NCBI RefSeq assembly: GCF_900106925.1 | Contig: NZ_FNNZ01000002.1 | Span: 291,313-355,312, forward strand | From: Thiocapsa roseopersicina | Lineage (GTDB): Bacteria > Pseudomonadota > Gammaproteobacteria > Chromatiales > Chromatiaceae | Length of the DNA stretch: 64,000 bases | Direction of reading: 5' to 3' | In this document: one piece after another, positions 9,402 to 17,757 of the stretch | How the letters are laid out: the number at the start of each line of letters is the position of its first letter | Numbering within the stretch: the first letter of the stretch is position 1 | The notes under the pieces: model-generated | What the model was told of the DNA's origin: nothing | Database searches by the model: none | The model's input: the letters and a program-made list of their open reading frames with translations, nothing else | Position numbers and translations under genes: made by a program

Positions 9402-12286
9402 GTCACGATACTTTGGGGGACCTGCTTCGGATCCAGGTAGGTGTAAGGAACCTCGCGACCGAGGTTGCGCGCCTCGATCTCGAGGCTCAAGGCGTGCAAG
9501 TCGCGGCGAAAACGGGTGACGATCGGCAGCACCGACTGGGTTCCGGCGAAAAAGGCCGGGGCGTAGCGCCCGATCGGTATCTCGGTACGCCGCGACAGCA
9601 ACCTGACCATGAGGATCTGCGTGGATGCAGTGCGCAGATCGGGCAGCGCACGTTCGAGATCCCTCTCGCTCCAGGTCAGATCCTTGTCCCGCGGCGGCGG
9701 ACGGTAGAGCGCGCCCGGGACGTTCGGAATAAAGCCGAAACAGTCGTACTGGCCGTTGTTCACCGCCGCATGGCCCGCGGACGCCGTATAGACGACCCGG
9801 GTGAGAAACCCGCTCAGCTCGTCGCGGGTCCGAAAACCCACTTCACCGCCCGGCATGTCTCGGACGTTGCCTCCCCGCGGATCGCGAATCTCGGCATGGA
9901 AGGCCTGCAGCTCGTCGTCCTCGGCGACATCCTCGTCGCTCGCGTAGAAATGCTCGACCATGGCGGCGACATAGCGTTGGACGACCGCCCAAAGTTTAAG
10001 AGCATCGTCGCGCCAGGGATAGTCGGGCAATGCCTCGACATCGTCCACGCCGCGCTCCTTCAGATCGAGCGGCACATCCTGCGAGTCAAGGATCCGGTGA
10101 TCGTGCCAGACCCGACCCATCAGCTCGAAGGCCCCCTTCGAGCCGACGGCCATGGTGGAATCGATCGGGCCGCCCGGCGCCAGCAATGCCGTGCGCGCCG
10201 AGGTGTTGACCGCCATGGTGTCGGCCAGGTGGGGCGACAGGAGGGCGTTGATGGGGTGGGCCTCCGGCAGGGTCCGACGCATGGCCACACCGAAAAGCTC
10301 AATGATCAGATGGGTGCGCAGCAGATGCTCCACCACCTCGTGGACCTGAGCGTCGGCGGATTGCGTGAAGGTCTTCACCGCCAGCCAAAGCCCCGGATCA
10401 TCTTTGGGCGTAAAGATCGGCCCATCCTCGGGACGCTGGAAGAGCTGGATGGCGATGGGCATCAAACGTCCCTCGCCGTTCACGTAGAAGAGTGCAATGG
10501 GATGCGCTAGATAGCGGCCGGGCTTCACCGAAATGCCTTCGAGCACCCCGTAGTTGCACCAATAGAGCCGGCGCTTCTCCATAGCCGAGGCCAATGTCTC
10601 GCCCGCGTTGAGCAGGCCGGCCAGGGTCGCGTCGGTCACCGGGAAATTGGCGGGGATCTCGGTGAAGCGCCGGATGATGCGCGGATTGACACCGGCCAGC
10701 CGCTGGCGGGCGAACTCGGCATCCTCGCGCCAATGCGCCATGGTCAGCGGCTTGTCGCGAAAGCCCCAGAGCAGAAAGCGATAGATGTCGAGACCGTGGC
10801 GCTTGGCGAGCCAGTTCTCGAACCGACTCAACGCCAAGGCCAGGTAGGAGACCGCGAGGGTCCCGTATATCCGCCCCTGAACAACACGGCTGTAACGCTC
10901 GCCGGAAGGCAGCTCGCGAACGAAGGGCGGCAGGGGGATCGGCACCGTCTTGCGATCGCCGGGGTTGGGTTCGTAGATCCTGAACACGCCTCGATACCAG
11001 GGCGGCGGATGCCATGCGGGCTGCTCGCCGGTCGGCTCGGTCTCGATGTAGCCGTGCAGGTATTGATAGATACCGCGTGCCTGCTCCAGCTGCTCCCTGC
11101 GCTCCTCGCGGCGCTCGGGGGTGTCGCGTTGCGGCAGACAGGGTCGCCTGTAAACATCGTCGGACTCGACCGTCGAGACCGTCTCGTCTGCATAGGCTTC
11201 GGTCGTCTCGCTGCGCTCGTCGGGGATCCGCGGCGGCTGGCCCCGCAGGCGATACATCAAGAGCCGCGCACGCCGCGGCCACCACCCCGCCAGACGCAGA
11301 TAGTCGATGGACGGCCCGTCTCGGAAGTTCCGGGCCGGGATGGTCTGCAACACGGCGGCGGGCAGGTGACGCAGGCTGAACAGGCATTCGTTGCCCTCGG
11401 CGTCATCGAGTGCCTCGGTGATGATCACCTCGGCGAGATCCCGCCAGGGACATTCGTCCTCGTTCCAGGGATACAGCGAGGAGAGCTCGTAGTCCCGATC
11501 ATCCGAATCGCGCCAGTTCAGGATCTGGATCTGAAACCGATAGCGCACGGGTTGCTTGTCGAGACGCCTTCGGTACGCGTCCTTGAGGTAATTTCGCCCG
11601 CGTCGCTCGTTGGGTTTCGCCTCCTGAAACCAAGGCGTCTGCAGATCATCCTCATCCGGGATCCCGTCCCGCTCAGGCGTCTCGTCCCAAGGGATCAGTC
11701 GAAATTTGGCATAGCGCTCGACCGCATCTTCGGCGATGAAGCGCAAGGGGATCTGCGAATAGTAATAGAGGTTTGCGAAGCTCGACGGATCGCGCCGCAA
11801 GGCATCGCGCACGTTCATGTAACAGCGCGGATTGCGCTTGAAATAATCGATCAAATGGGCGCGTCCACCCCGAATACGCGCCAGCGTAAACTGGAAGAAG
11901 GTGTCCATGTCCCAGAACGGCGTGCTGTTGCCGTTGTTCATCAGCATGTCGAAGGGGCTGTCGACGGCCTCGTCGGCGAACTTCACCGAGGCACCACGCA
12001 CCGCCAACGCGGCATCGTCGAGAAAACTGACGGAGGCATGACGCAGCCGACAGGGAAACACCTTGCCGGGCGTAAAGAAGCCGTTGGGCGGCAGATCCAC
12101 ATTGTCGAGGATCTTCACCTGCCCCCGAACCACGAGCCCGTTCTCGTGGCTCATGCGTCGGCGGGTGATGATGGAGTTGAGCGTAATGAGGGTGATGATG
12201 ACGGGCCGCAGCAGGACCATAAAGAGCCGACTGCGAAGAAAGCGGTCCCAGTACAGGAATCCATAATCACGGATGGCGTCGATCAT
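9398..12286 (-). CDS. catalase-related haem domain-lipoxygenase fusion
   Basis: A 962-aa fusion. Residues about 45-350 resemble catalase and catalase-related allene oxide synthase: distal His47 (SHENG), the VRGASVKF and MNNGN core, QIPLRF, and an R-x3-Y proximal haem motif at Arg341-Tyr345. Residues about 420-962 are a lipoxygenase: iron ligands His649 and His654 (H-x4-H), then His839 and Asn843 in GHAAVNNGQY. The C-terminus is IVT, so the terminal carboxylate ligand would come from Thr962, not the usual Ile. A hydrophobic stretch at 20-41 may give membrane contact. Such enzymes make fatty-acid hydroperoxides and rearrange them. A strong GGAGG lies 6 nt before ATG. Confidence 0.92.
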   Translation of the reverse strand: MIDAIRDYGFLYWDRFLRSRLFMVLLRPVIITLITLNSIITRRRMSHENGLVVRGQVKILDNVDLPPNGFFTPGKVFPCRLRHASVSFLDDAALAVRGASVKFADEAVDSPFDMLMNNGNSTPFWDMDTFFQFTLARIRGGRAHLIDYFKRNPRCYMNVRDALRRDPSSFANLYYYSQIPLRFIAEDAVERYAKFRLIPWDETPERDGIPDEDDLQTPWFQEAKPNERRGRNYLKDAYRRRLDKQPVRYRFQIQILNWRDSDDRDYELSSLYPWNEDECPWRDLAEVIITEALDDAEGNECLFSLRHLPAAVLQTIPARNFRDGPSIDYLRLAGWWPRRARLLMYRLRGQPPRIPDERSETTEAYADETVSTVESDDVYRRPCLPQRDTPERREERREQLEQARGIYQYLHGYIETEPTGEQPAWHPPPWYRGVFRIYEPNPGDRKTVPIPLPPFVRELPSGERYSRVVQGRIYGTLAVSYLALALSRFENWLAKRHGLDIYRFLLWGFRDKPLTMAHWREDAEFARQRLAGVNPRIIRRFTEIPANFPVTDATLAGLLNAGETLASAMEKRRLYWCNYGVLEGISVKPGRYLAHPIALFYVNGEGRLMPIAIQLFQRPEDGPIFTPKDDPGLWLAVKTFTQSADAQVHEVVEHLLRTHLIIELFGVAMRRTLPEAHPINALLSPHLADTMAVNTSARTALLAPGGPIDSTMAVGSKGAFELMGRVWHDHRILDSQDVPLDLKERGVDDVEALPDYPWRDDALKLWAVVQRYVAAMVEHFYASDEDVAEDDELQAFHAEIRDPRGGNVRDMPGGEVGFRTRDELSGFLTRVVYTASAGHAAVNNGQYDCFGFIPNVPGALYRPPPRDKDLTWSERDLERALPDLRTASTQILMVRLLSRRTEIPIGRYAPAFFAGTQSVLPIVTRFRRDLHALSLEIEARNLGREVPYTYLDPKQVPQSIVT

Positions 12287-12381
12287 TTCATCCTCCGGGG
12301 TCGTTTGGCCGCATCAAGGTGTCGCTTGCCTCGTGCCGATACGCGGGACTCAAGGCTCGCCGGGATAGAAGGTCCTATCGC

Positions 12382-13959
12382 TCACCAGCGCTCGGGCAGC
12401 TTGCGATGGATGACGATACGCTTGCCGTCGAGAGAGATGTAGCCACCCGCCTTCAGGTCCTTGAGGATGCGGCTCACCATCTCCCGGGACGCGCCGACCA
12501 GTGCCGCGAGGTCGCGTTGCGTCAGGGGATCGGTGACGAGGCGTCCGTCCTCTTCGACGGCGCGTGCATTGAGCGTGTCGGCGAGGCGACTGTAGACGTC
12601 GCGCAGGGCGAGTCGCTCGACCTCCTCCGTCAGCTTGCGGACCCGCGTGGCAAGCGCGCCGATGAGGTGCAGCGCCACGCTGGGCCGCGAGATCACGAAT
12701 GCCTGGAACGACGCCTTCGGGATGACCAGGAAACGCGACGGCGCAACGGTCATGACGGAGGCCGAGCGCGTGGAGTCTTCAATCAGCGCGAGCTCACCCA
12801 GATAGTCGCCGGGCCCCAGCTCGTTGAGCACGATCTCCTTGCCGTTGTCGTCCGCAGAGAAGACTTTGACCCGCCCGGAGAGCAGCACGTATAGGGCGCT
12901 GGCCTCGTCGCCCTTCTGCATGACGACGGTGTTTGCGCGGTAGGCGCGAAGCGTAGCCTGATCGACGAGATCGCCGACCAGGTCGCGGCCGAGTCCCGCG
13001 AACAACGGGATCTCCAACAGGATGTCGCGTGCTTCTTCTTTCATTGCCTTCTGTTCCCGCGGTCGCCCCGGCAGTGCGGCGACCATGGATCGCCGCAATC
13101 GGTTGAAATTCGGCTCGAAGAAGCCGGAGACCAAGAAGCCCCCGGATTGTTGATCCAGAAAGGCGAGCTTCTCGGCCGGTCCGGCGCCGACACGCCCATT
13201 CTCCCGGACCAACCGCTGCTGACACAACAGGCTGTGCTCGTCGGTCAAGGCCACCGACGGCAACAGATCGGCCTCGGCGACCAGAACCGCCTCGAATGCC
13301 GTTTCCGGGTCGGTCGCAAGCCGACGGAGGGGACCGAGGTCACCCGTCGCCTCCTCCGGCGCCTCTGGACGAGGGCCGACCCGGTGCTGAAACCTGAAAC
13401 AACGGCGCGCGTAAGGGACGCCCTTTGTCACATCGGTCGCCAGCACGATCGCGGCGACGCGCTCGATCTCGTCCGGCGCGACACCTGCTCGTGCAAGGTA
13501 AGGTCGCGCAGAAGCCACCGCCAGTCGCTCCAGTCGGAAGGGTTGGCCGGCATTGGTGGTTCCGTCGTGGCGAAAATCATGCACCAGCGCGGCGACCACG
13601 ACCCGTGCCAGCCGAGTATGCGACAGTCCCGCCTGACGGCCCAGAAAAAGGCTGCACAGGACGACCTCGCAAAGATGCTGGCTGTTGTGATAGGCGTTGC
13701 GGGCTCGCCCCGCGACACCGCGGTCGATCTCGGCGGCAATGTGCGAGCCCGCGGTGATCAGGGGGTCAAGCGGGTCGAGCCCTGCCCCGGCTGTGAAGGC
13801 ATCGAAAACCTTGGTGGCCGGTCGATCCAGTGCGGCGACCGCCCGAAAGCAGGCCACGATCTGATCGGCGACCAGCTCGGGCGAGGCCCCGGACGGCACG
13901 GCGAACGGCGCCGTGGAGATGTCCGGAAACGCGCGCTCGACGGCGTGCGGCGACCTCAT
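12382..13959 (-). CDS. class I phosphodiesterase-Crp/Fnr regulator fusion
   Basis: A single 525-aa frame with two modules. Residues about 60-300 match a cyclic-nucleotide phosphodiesterase of the PDEase_I fold: YHNSQH at 90-95, HDFRHDGTTN at 127-136, ATDVTK near 174-179 and an Asp near 231. This gives the metal set His91, His127, Asp128, Asp231. Residues 306-525 are a complete Crp/Fnr protein: a cNMP-binding barrel (GDYLGELALI) and a winged helix (TQRDLAALVGASREMVSRIL). No stop separates them. An internal ATG (13044, MKEEARD) preceded by AGAAGG could also make free regulator. Start ATG 13959 lacks a strong RBS. It lies 95 bp upstream of the lipoxygenase gene on the same strand and diverges from fadL. 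Confidence 0.85.
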   Translation of the reverse strand: MRSPHAVERAFPDISTAPFAVPSGASPELVADQIVACFRAVAALDRPATKVFDAFTAGAGLDPLDPLITAGSHIAAEIDRGVAGRARNAYHNSQHLCEVVLCSLFLGRQAGLSHTRLARVVVAALVHDFRHDGTTNAGQPFRLERLAVASARPYLARAGVAPDEIERVAAIVLATDVTKGVPYARRCFRFQHRVGPRPEAPEEATGDLGPLRRLATDPETAFEAVLVAEADLLPSVALTDEHSLLCQQRLVRENGRVGAGPAEKLAFLDQQSGGFLVSGFFEPNFNRLRRSMVAALPGRPREQKAMKEEARDILLEIPLFAGLGRDLVGDLVDQATLRAYRANTVVMQKGDEASALYVLLSGRVKVFSADDNGKEIVLNELGPGDYLGELALIEDSTRSASVMTVAPSRFLVIPKASFQAFVISRPSVALHLIGALATRVRKLTEEVERLALRDVYSRLADTLNARAVEEDGRLVTDPLTQRDLAALVGASREMVSRILKDLKAGGYISLDGKRIVIHRKLPERW

Positions 13960-14115
13960 CGGAACAGGCCCCGCACCGAGGTCGCAGCGGACCGGCGAAT
14001 CGAGTCGGACCCCAAGCCCGACCGCCGCGCACCGAAACCCTGCGGGCGACGCGGTCGCCCGATCCCCGTTATGATCGCGCCCTTGCAGTCCAACCCGCAT
14101 CGAGAAACCAGCCTC
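13960..14115. promoter_or_regulatory. divergent promoter region, candidate operator for fadL
   Basis: The region between the PDE-Crp and fadL starts. It holds a perfect dyad, GGGCGAC-GCG-GTCGCCC, at 14044-14060. A TATGAT -10-like hexamer reading toward fadL lies 9 bp further on, at 14070-14075. A dyad covering the -35 position is typical of a regulator site, and the neighbouring Crp-type protein is the obvious candidate to bind it. The dyad is GC-rich and unlike the TGTGA-N6-TCACA consensus of E. coli Crp, so the match of protein to site is inference. Confidence 0.4.
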
Positions 14116-15459
14116 ATGCCCATCCCCCCTCTCCGTTGTCGGCGTCCGGACTCTACGTTCGCACTCCTCGCCCTGATGGCCTTCCCCTCGACCCTGCTCG
14201 CCGGCGGCATCTACGTCCCCATGAAAGGCGCGACCGCAACCGGGTCGGCGAATGTCGGCCTGACCTCCTCGGCACGCGACGGCAGCACGCTCTTCTACAA
14301 CCCGGCCGGCATGACTCGGCTCGGGGGAACCTTCGTCGAGATCGGCATCGATGCGATCAATGCCGACATCGCCGTCGACAATCGCGGCTCGCAGGCCAGC
14401 ACGCTCGGCACGGGAGGACACGAGCGTCCTTATGCGGGAGGCCGAGGCCACGGGGACGGTTGGATTCCCGTCCCCAACCTCTTTCTCGGCACACCGCTCA
14501 TGGACGGCAGGGTCTGGCTGGGACTCGCCGTCACCTCCCCGTTCGGGCTTCAACTGGACTATGGCCGGGAATGGTTCGGCCGTTACGACTCCTACGACAA
14601 CAGCATTCAGACCCTCGATATCGCCCCGACGGTCGCCTATCGGATCAACGACGCCTGGTCCATCGGCGGCGGCATCGATGTTCAGTACGCCGATGCCGAG
14701 CTGATCGGCGCCCTGCCCGACCCCTTGAACCCCGGCGGACCGACCCCCGCAACCGATGGACGCTCCAAGCTGACCGGGGACGGATGGGACACCGGCTTCA
14801 ACATCGGCCTGCTTTTCCAGCCGAGCGAGGAGACCCGCGTCGGGCTGCACTATCGATCCGGCATGCGCCACGACCTGAAAGGCAGCGCGGCGATCACCGG
14901 TCTGAGCGGTCCGTTGGCCGCGGCCAACGGGTCCAGCGACACCCGAGCCCGACTCGACCTGCCCGACATCCTCTCGCTGAGCCTCACGCAGGCCGTGACC
15001 CCGCAGCTGACGCTGATGGGCGAGGTACAGTGGTTCGGCTGGGATGCGTTCGACGAGATCCGGGTGCGGTTTGCGAACGGCAGTCCCGATCTGGTCCGTC
15101 CCCAAGGCTTCGAAAACACCTTCACGGTCGGCCTGGCGGCCGAGTACGCACTCGATTCGCGCTGGACGCTGCGCGGCGGCATCCAATATGACCAATCCCC
15201 GACCACCGACGCCCTGCGCAACACCAGCATTCCGGACAGCGATCTGTTGTGGCTCGGGATCGGTGCATCCTACGGCGTTTCCGAGCGTCTCCGGCTCGAT
15301 GTCGGCTATGCCTACGGGATCTTCGAGCGGGCCGACATCGATCTGACGCTCCCCTTCTACGCCGGATCGCCGCTGGAGACCAGTATCGCGCTCCGCGGGG
15401 AAACGGACAGTCATGTGGATGTCTTGTCCCTTTCGGTCAACTACAACTTCGGGGGTTAA
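14116..15459 (+). CDS. FadL/TodX family outer-membrane fatty-acid porin
   Basis: A 447-aa beta-barrel of the OMPP1/FadL family, which takes up long-chain fatty acids or other hydrophobic compounds. A signal peptide ends near LLAGG, and the mature N-terminus carries the family motif ARDGSTLFYNPAGMTRL. The rest has the alternating pattern of a 14-strand barrel and ends SLSVNYNFGG, with the aromatic terminal residue typical of outer-membrane proteins slightly offset. ATG 14116 is chosen because the longer frame to 13147 is a shadow of the opposite gene. It is divergent from the PDE-Crp/lipoxygenase operon, so it could supply the lipoxygenase substrate. Its TAA stop is the first triplet of a dispersed repeat unit. 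Confidence 0.9.
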   Translation: MPIPPLRCRRPDSTFALLALMAFPSTLLAGGIYVPMKGATATGSANVGLTSSARDGSTLFYNPAGMTRLGGTFVEIGIDAINADIAVDNRGSQASTLGTGGHERPYAGGRGHGDGWIPVPNLFLGTPLMDGRVWLGLAVTSPFGLQLDYGREWFGRYDSYDNSIQTLDIAPTVAYRINDAWSIGGGIDVQYADAELIGALPDPLNPGGPTPATDGRSKLTGDGWDTGFNIGLLFQPSEETRVGLHYRSGMRHDLKGSAAITGLSGPLAAANGSSDTRARLDLPDILSLSLTQAVTPQLTLMGEVQWFGWDAFDEIRVRFANGSPDLVRPQGFENTFTVGLAAEYALDSRWTLRGGIQYDQSPTTDALRNTSIPDSDLLWLGIGASYGVSERLRLDVGYAYGIFERADIDLTLPFYAGSPLETSIALRGETDSHVDVLSLSVNYNFGG

Positions 15460-15541
15460 ATCGCGTCCGGTGGGACATGACCTGTCATCGAGTTTATCCG
15501 GCCTTTCGTCGCCCTTCCGGCGCCGTGCACAACGCGATTTA
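15457..15541. repeat. 84-bp repeat unit, single, at fadL stop
   Basis: An 85-bp unit starting TAAATCGCGTCCGG and ending AACGCGATTTA. The terminal arms pair with each other and carry compensating changes from the common TAAACCGCG/CGCGGTTTA form. Its first triplet is the fadL stop codon. Confidence 0.8.
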
Positions 15542-15650
15542 AGTTTTATTTCGATTATTTTTTGTTGCATTCCTTTCCGACCAGGCCGCCAGGGCAGCTG
15601 TGGCCCAAGAGCCGACCTTGCGGGAAATCGAGTCCCGCACCGCGCAGCAA

Positions 15651-15685
15651 GACGTGCGGGGCGGGGGCACCCGCCCCGTGCCGTC
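15651..15685 (-). terminator. hairpin after the 103-aa gene
   Basis: A near-perfect 16-bp stem around a 3-nt loop (GACGTGCGGGGCGGGG / CCCGCCCCGTGCCGTC). It lies 2 nt beyond the stop at 15688 of the minus-strand gene. No T-run follows, so termination efficiency is uncertain. Confidence 0.5.
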
Positions 15686-15687
15686 GC

Positions 15688-15999
15688 TCAGCTCGACGGC
15701 ACACTCCTGGTCCCGCGCCGGGTCCAGTCACCGGAGCCCGCAACCGGGACAACTTGGGTACGCTCCGGGCTGCCCCGCATGCCGCGCCGCGGTCCCGCGC
15801 TCGATGTCCCGATGGTCTCGGGACGCTGGACCGCGCCGACTGGCCTCACACCGCGTCTGGTCCAACCCTCCGCGGAATCGGCAGACGCCGTGACCGCAGG
15901 GACGACCTGAGCGGATTCAACCCTGCCGTCAAAGACCGCGACGGTCGCTGCGATGCCGGTGGTGGCGGCGACAAGAACGACGACGAGTGGCATGGACAT
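15688..15999 (-). CDS. small exported protein with two WTRRG repeats
   Basis: A 103-aa protein, not recognised. It opens with an uncharged hydrophobic segment (residues 2-21, VVVLVAATTGIAATVAVF) that could be a signal peptide or anchor. The rest is polar and rich in Gly, Arg, Ser and Pro. The motif WTRRG occurs twice, near residue 46 and again near the C-terminus, suggesting an internal duplication. ATG 15999 is chosen because GGAGG lies 9 nt upstream; a second ATG follows two codons later. A stable hairpin abuts the stop. The gene is convergent with fadL and divergent from corA. It may not be coding, but the RBS, leader and terminator together support it. Confidence 0.5.
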   Translation of the reverse strand: MSMPLVVVLVAATTGIAATVAVFDGRVESAQVVPAVTASADSAEGWTRRGVRPVGAVQRPETIGTSSAGPRRGMRGSPERTQVVPVAGSGDWTRRGTRSVPSS

Positions 16000-16451
16000 G
16001 ATGGTGGCCTCCGCTGAATGCTTCTTCTGGTATCCCCGGTGACCGGGGGTTCGCGAGGCACTTGGCCTCGGGAACCAGATTAGGCGTCTCTCCCCGCCGG
16101 GACACGTGCGCACGGCAGCCCGAAAGTGTGCGGAATTCACGGGTTGCGTGGTTTTCGATGGCGATGGCGCGACGGCCGGAACAGACCTCCGACACCCGGG
16201 CTCGATACCGCCCCGCAGTGCCCCCGGGGCCGGCTCCAACCGCAAGTCGCAGGGCGCGGGCGGCGAAGCCGACGTCTATCGGCGGACGATGCGTCCCGGT
16301 CCTAAACGCGACCGGCGGGGTATACACGCAAGCGCGAATCCCGCCACACCGGGCATGAGCCTCGACCCCGCCGTGCTTCGGATGACGACAGGCTGTACCC
16401 GGGGCGTCTCCCTGCCCTATTCTCGGGCTCCGCCCCGCGAGGAGTCGCCGC
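16000..16451. other. 452-bp gap between small gene and corA
   Basis: No gene is supported: the frames here are GC-rich shadows without RBS or family resemblance. Two small palindromes are present, CCCCGGTGACCGGGG near 16036-16050 and GAGGC-acttG-GCCTC near 16053-16068. The right end carries a GCGAGGAG ribosome-binding site for corA. The rest should hold divergent promoters, but I see no strong -35/-10 pair. Confidence 0.5.
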
Positions 16452-17528
16452 ATGGCCCGCAAGAAGCTGCTCAAAAAGCGTCCGCATCGTAAGATCGGGG
16501 CCCCGCCCGGAACCCTGGTGCATGTCGGGGAGCCGAGTCAGGAGCCCATCACGTTCGATGTCGTCACCTACGATGCCGAGCACTTCTCCGAGGTCACTTT
16601 CGGCGTCCGCGAGGTCGACCGCTGCTGCGGATTCGCCAAGGCTCGAGGGGTCTCCTGGGTCAACATCAACGGGATCCATGCCGTCGAGCACATCGAGACC
16701 CTCGGCGCCTGTTTCGGCCTTCATCCCTTGGTGCTCGAAGACATCCTCAACAGCGATCACAGGCCGAAACTGGAGGACTACGGCGACTACCTGTTTCTGG
16801 TGCTGAAGATTCCCTTCTACGAAAAGGAGGGTGGATTCCGGGTCGAGCAAGTCAGCCTGATCCTGGGACCGACCTTCGTGCTCTCGTTCCAAGAGAAGAG
16901 CGGTCCGATCTTCGACGCCGTTCGCGATCGATTGAGGAGCGGCAAGGTTCGTGGCCGTGCGATGGGACCGGATTATCTGGCCTATGCGCTGATCGATGTC
17001 GTGGTCGACCGCTACTTCACCACGCTGGAGAGCATCGGCGACGACATCGAAGATCTCGAGCAGGAGCTCTTCGCCGTCCCGGGCACCAATACCCTGGAGT
17101 CGATCCACAACTTCAAGCGTGAAATGATTCAGCTCCGTAAGTCGGTCTGGCCGTTACGCGAGCTGATCGGCAGTCTGCAGCGAGGGGATTCGAAGCTGGT
17201 CGACGAGACCACACGGGTCTTCCTGCGGGATGTCTACGACCACACCGTCCAGGTCGTCGACACGGTCGAGACCTTTCGCGACATCATCTCGGGGATGCTC
17301 GACCTCTATCTCTCGGGCATCAGCTATCGCACGAACGAGGTGATGAAGGTCTTGACCATCACGGCGACCATCTTCATCCCGCTCACCTTCCTGGCCGGCA
17401 TCTACGGCATGAACTTCGAGTACATGCCGGAGCTTGCGTGGCACTGGGCCTACTTCGGCCTCTTGGGGCTGATGCTGATCCTGGCCATGGGAATGCTGGT
17501 GTTCTTCCGCATCAAACGCTGGCTCTAA
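16452..17528 (+). CDS. corA: CorA magnesium/cobalt transporter
   Basis: A 358-aa inner-membrane divalent-cation channel of the CorA family. A large cytoplasmic N-terminal domain (residues 1-290) is followed by two membrane helices near the C-terminus. The signature YGMNFEYMPEL sits in the loop between them, with the GMN motif that selects hydrated Mg2+. The cytoplasmic tail FFRIKRWL is basic, as in other CorA proteins. ATG 16452 has AGGAG 8 nt upstream. The stop codon TAA (17526-17528) is also the first triplet of a paired repeat element. The gene is convergent with soeC. Confidence 0.95.
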   Translation: MARKKLLKKRPHRKIGAPPGTLVHVGEPSQEPITFDVVTYDAEHFSEVTFGVREVDRCCGFAKARGVSWVNINGIHAVEHIETLGACFGLHPLVLEDILNSDHRPKLEDYGDYLFLVLKIPFYEKEGGFRVEQVSLILGPTFVLSFQEKSGPIFDAVRDRLRSGKVRGRAMGPDYLAYALIDVVVDRYFTTLESIGDDIEDLEQELFAVPGTNTLESIHNFKREMIQLRKSVWPLRELIGSLQRGDSKLVDETTRVFLRDVYDHTVQVVDTVETFRDIISGMLDLYLSGISYRTNEVMKVLTITATIFIPLTFLAGIYGMNFEYMPELAWHWAYFGLLGLMLILAMGMLVFFRIKRWL

Positions 17529-17717
17529 ACCGCGCCCAGAGCGAGATGCTCATCTTCGAGTGAGCTCGACGTTTGGTGCAACGACGGCCCTTAGCGGTGG
17601 CGCGGTTTAAAATAATATATCTTTTAATATCTTAAACCGCGCAGACTCCAACGGTTGTCAAGTCTGCCGGAGCCGATCCCATCCAAAAACATCGCATACC
17701 GCGCCGGGCGCGGTTTA
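17526..17717. repeat. paired 84-bp repeat element at corA stop
   Basis: Unit 1 covers 17526-17609 and unit 2 covers 17633-17717. A linker of only A, T and C joins them (AATAATATATCTTTTAATAT and two more bases). Each unit begins TAAACCGCG and ends CGCGGTTTA. The GCGYCC/GCATACC internal signatures show that unit 2 is inverted relative to unit 1. The corA stop is the first triplet. Both units closely match the pair at 54692-54883. Confidence 0.85.
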
Positions 17718-17757
17718 AGTTGCCGAACCGCAGGGCAGCGCCGAACCGGCTCGCCGG

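Noticed and set aside
13147..14115. N-terminal extension of the fadL frame to 770 aa
   Set aside because: It is antisense to PDE-Crp. A signal peptide begins at 14116, which fixes the start.
13960..15570. N-terminal extension of the PDE-Crp frame to 1062 aa
   Set aside because: The extra part is antisense to fadL, has no family resemblance and would cover the divergent promoter. ATG 13959 is a better start.
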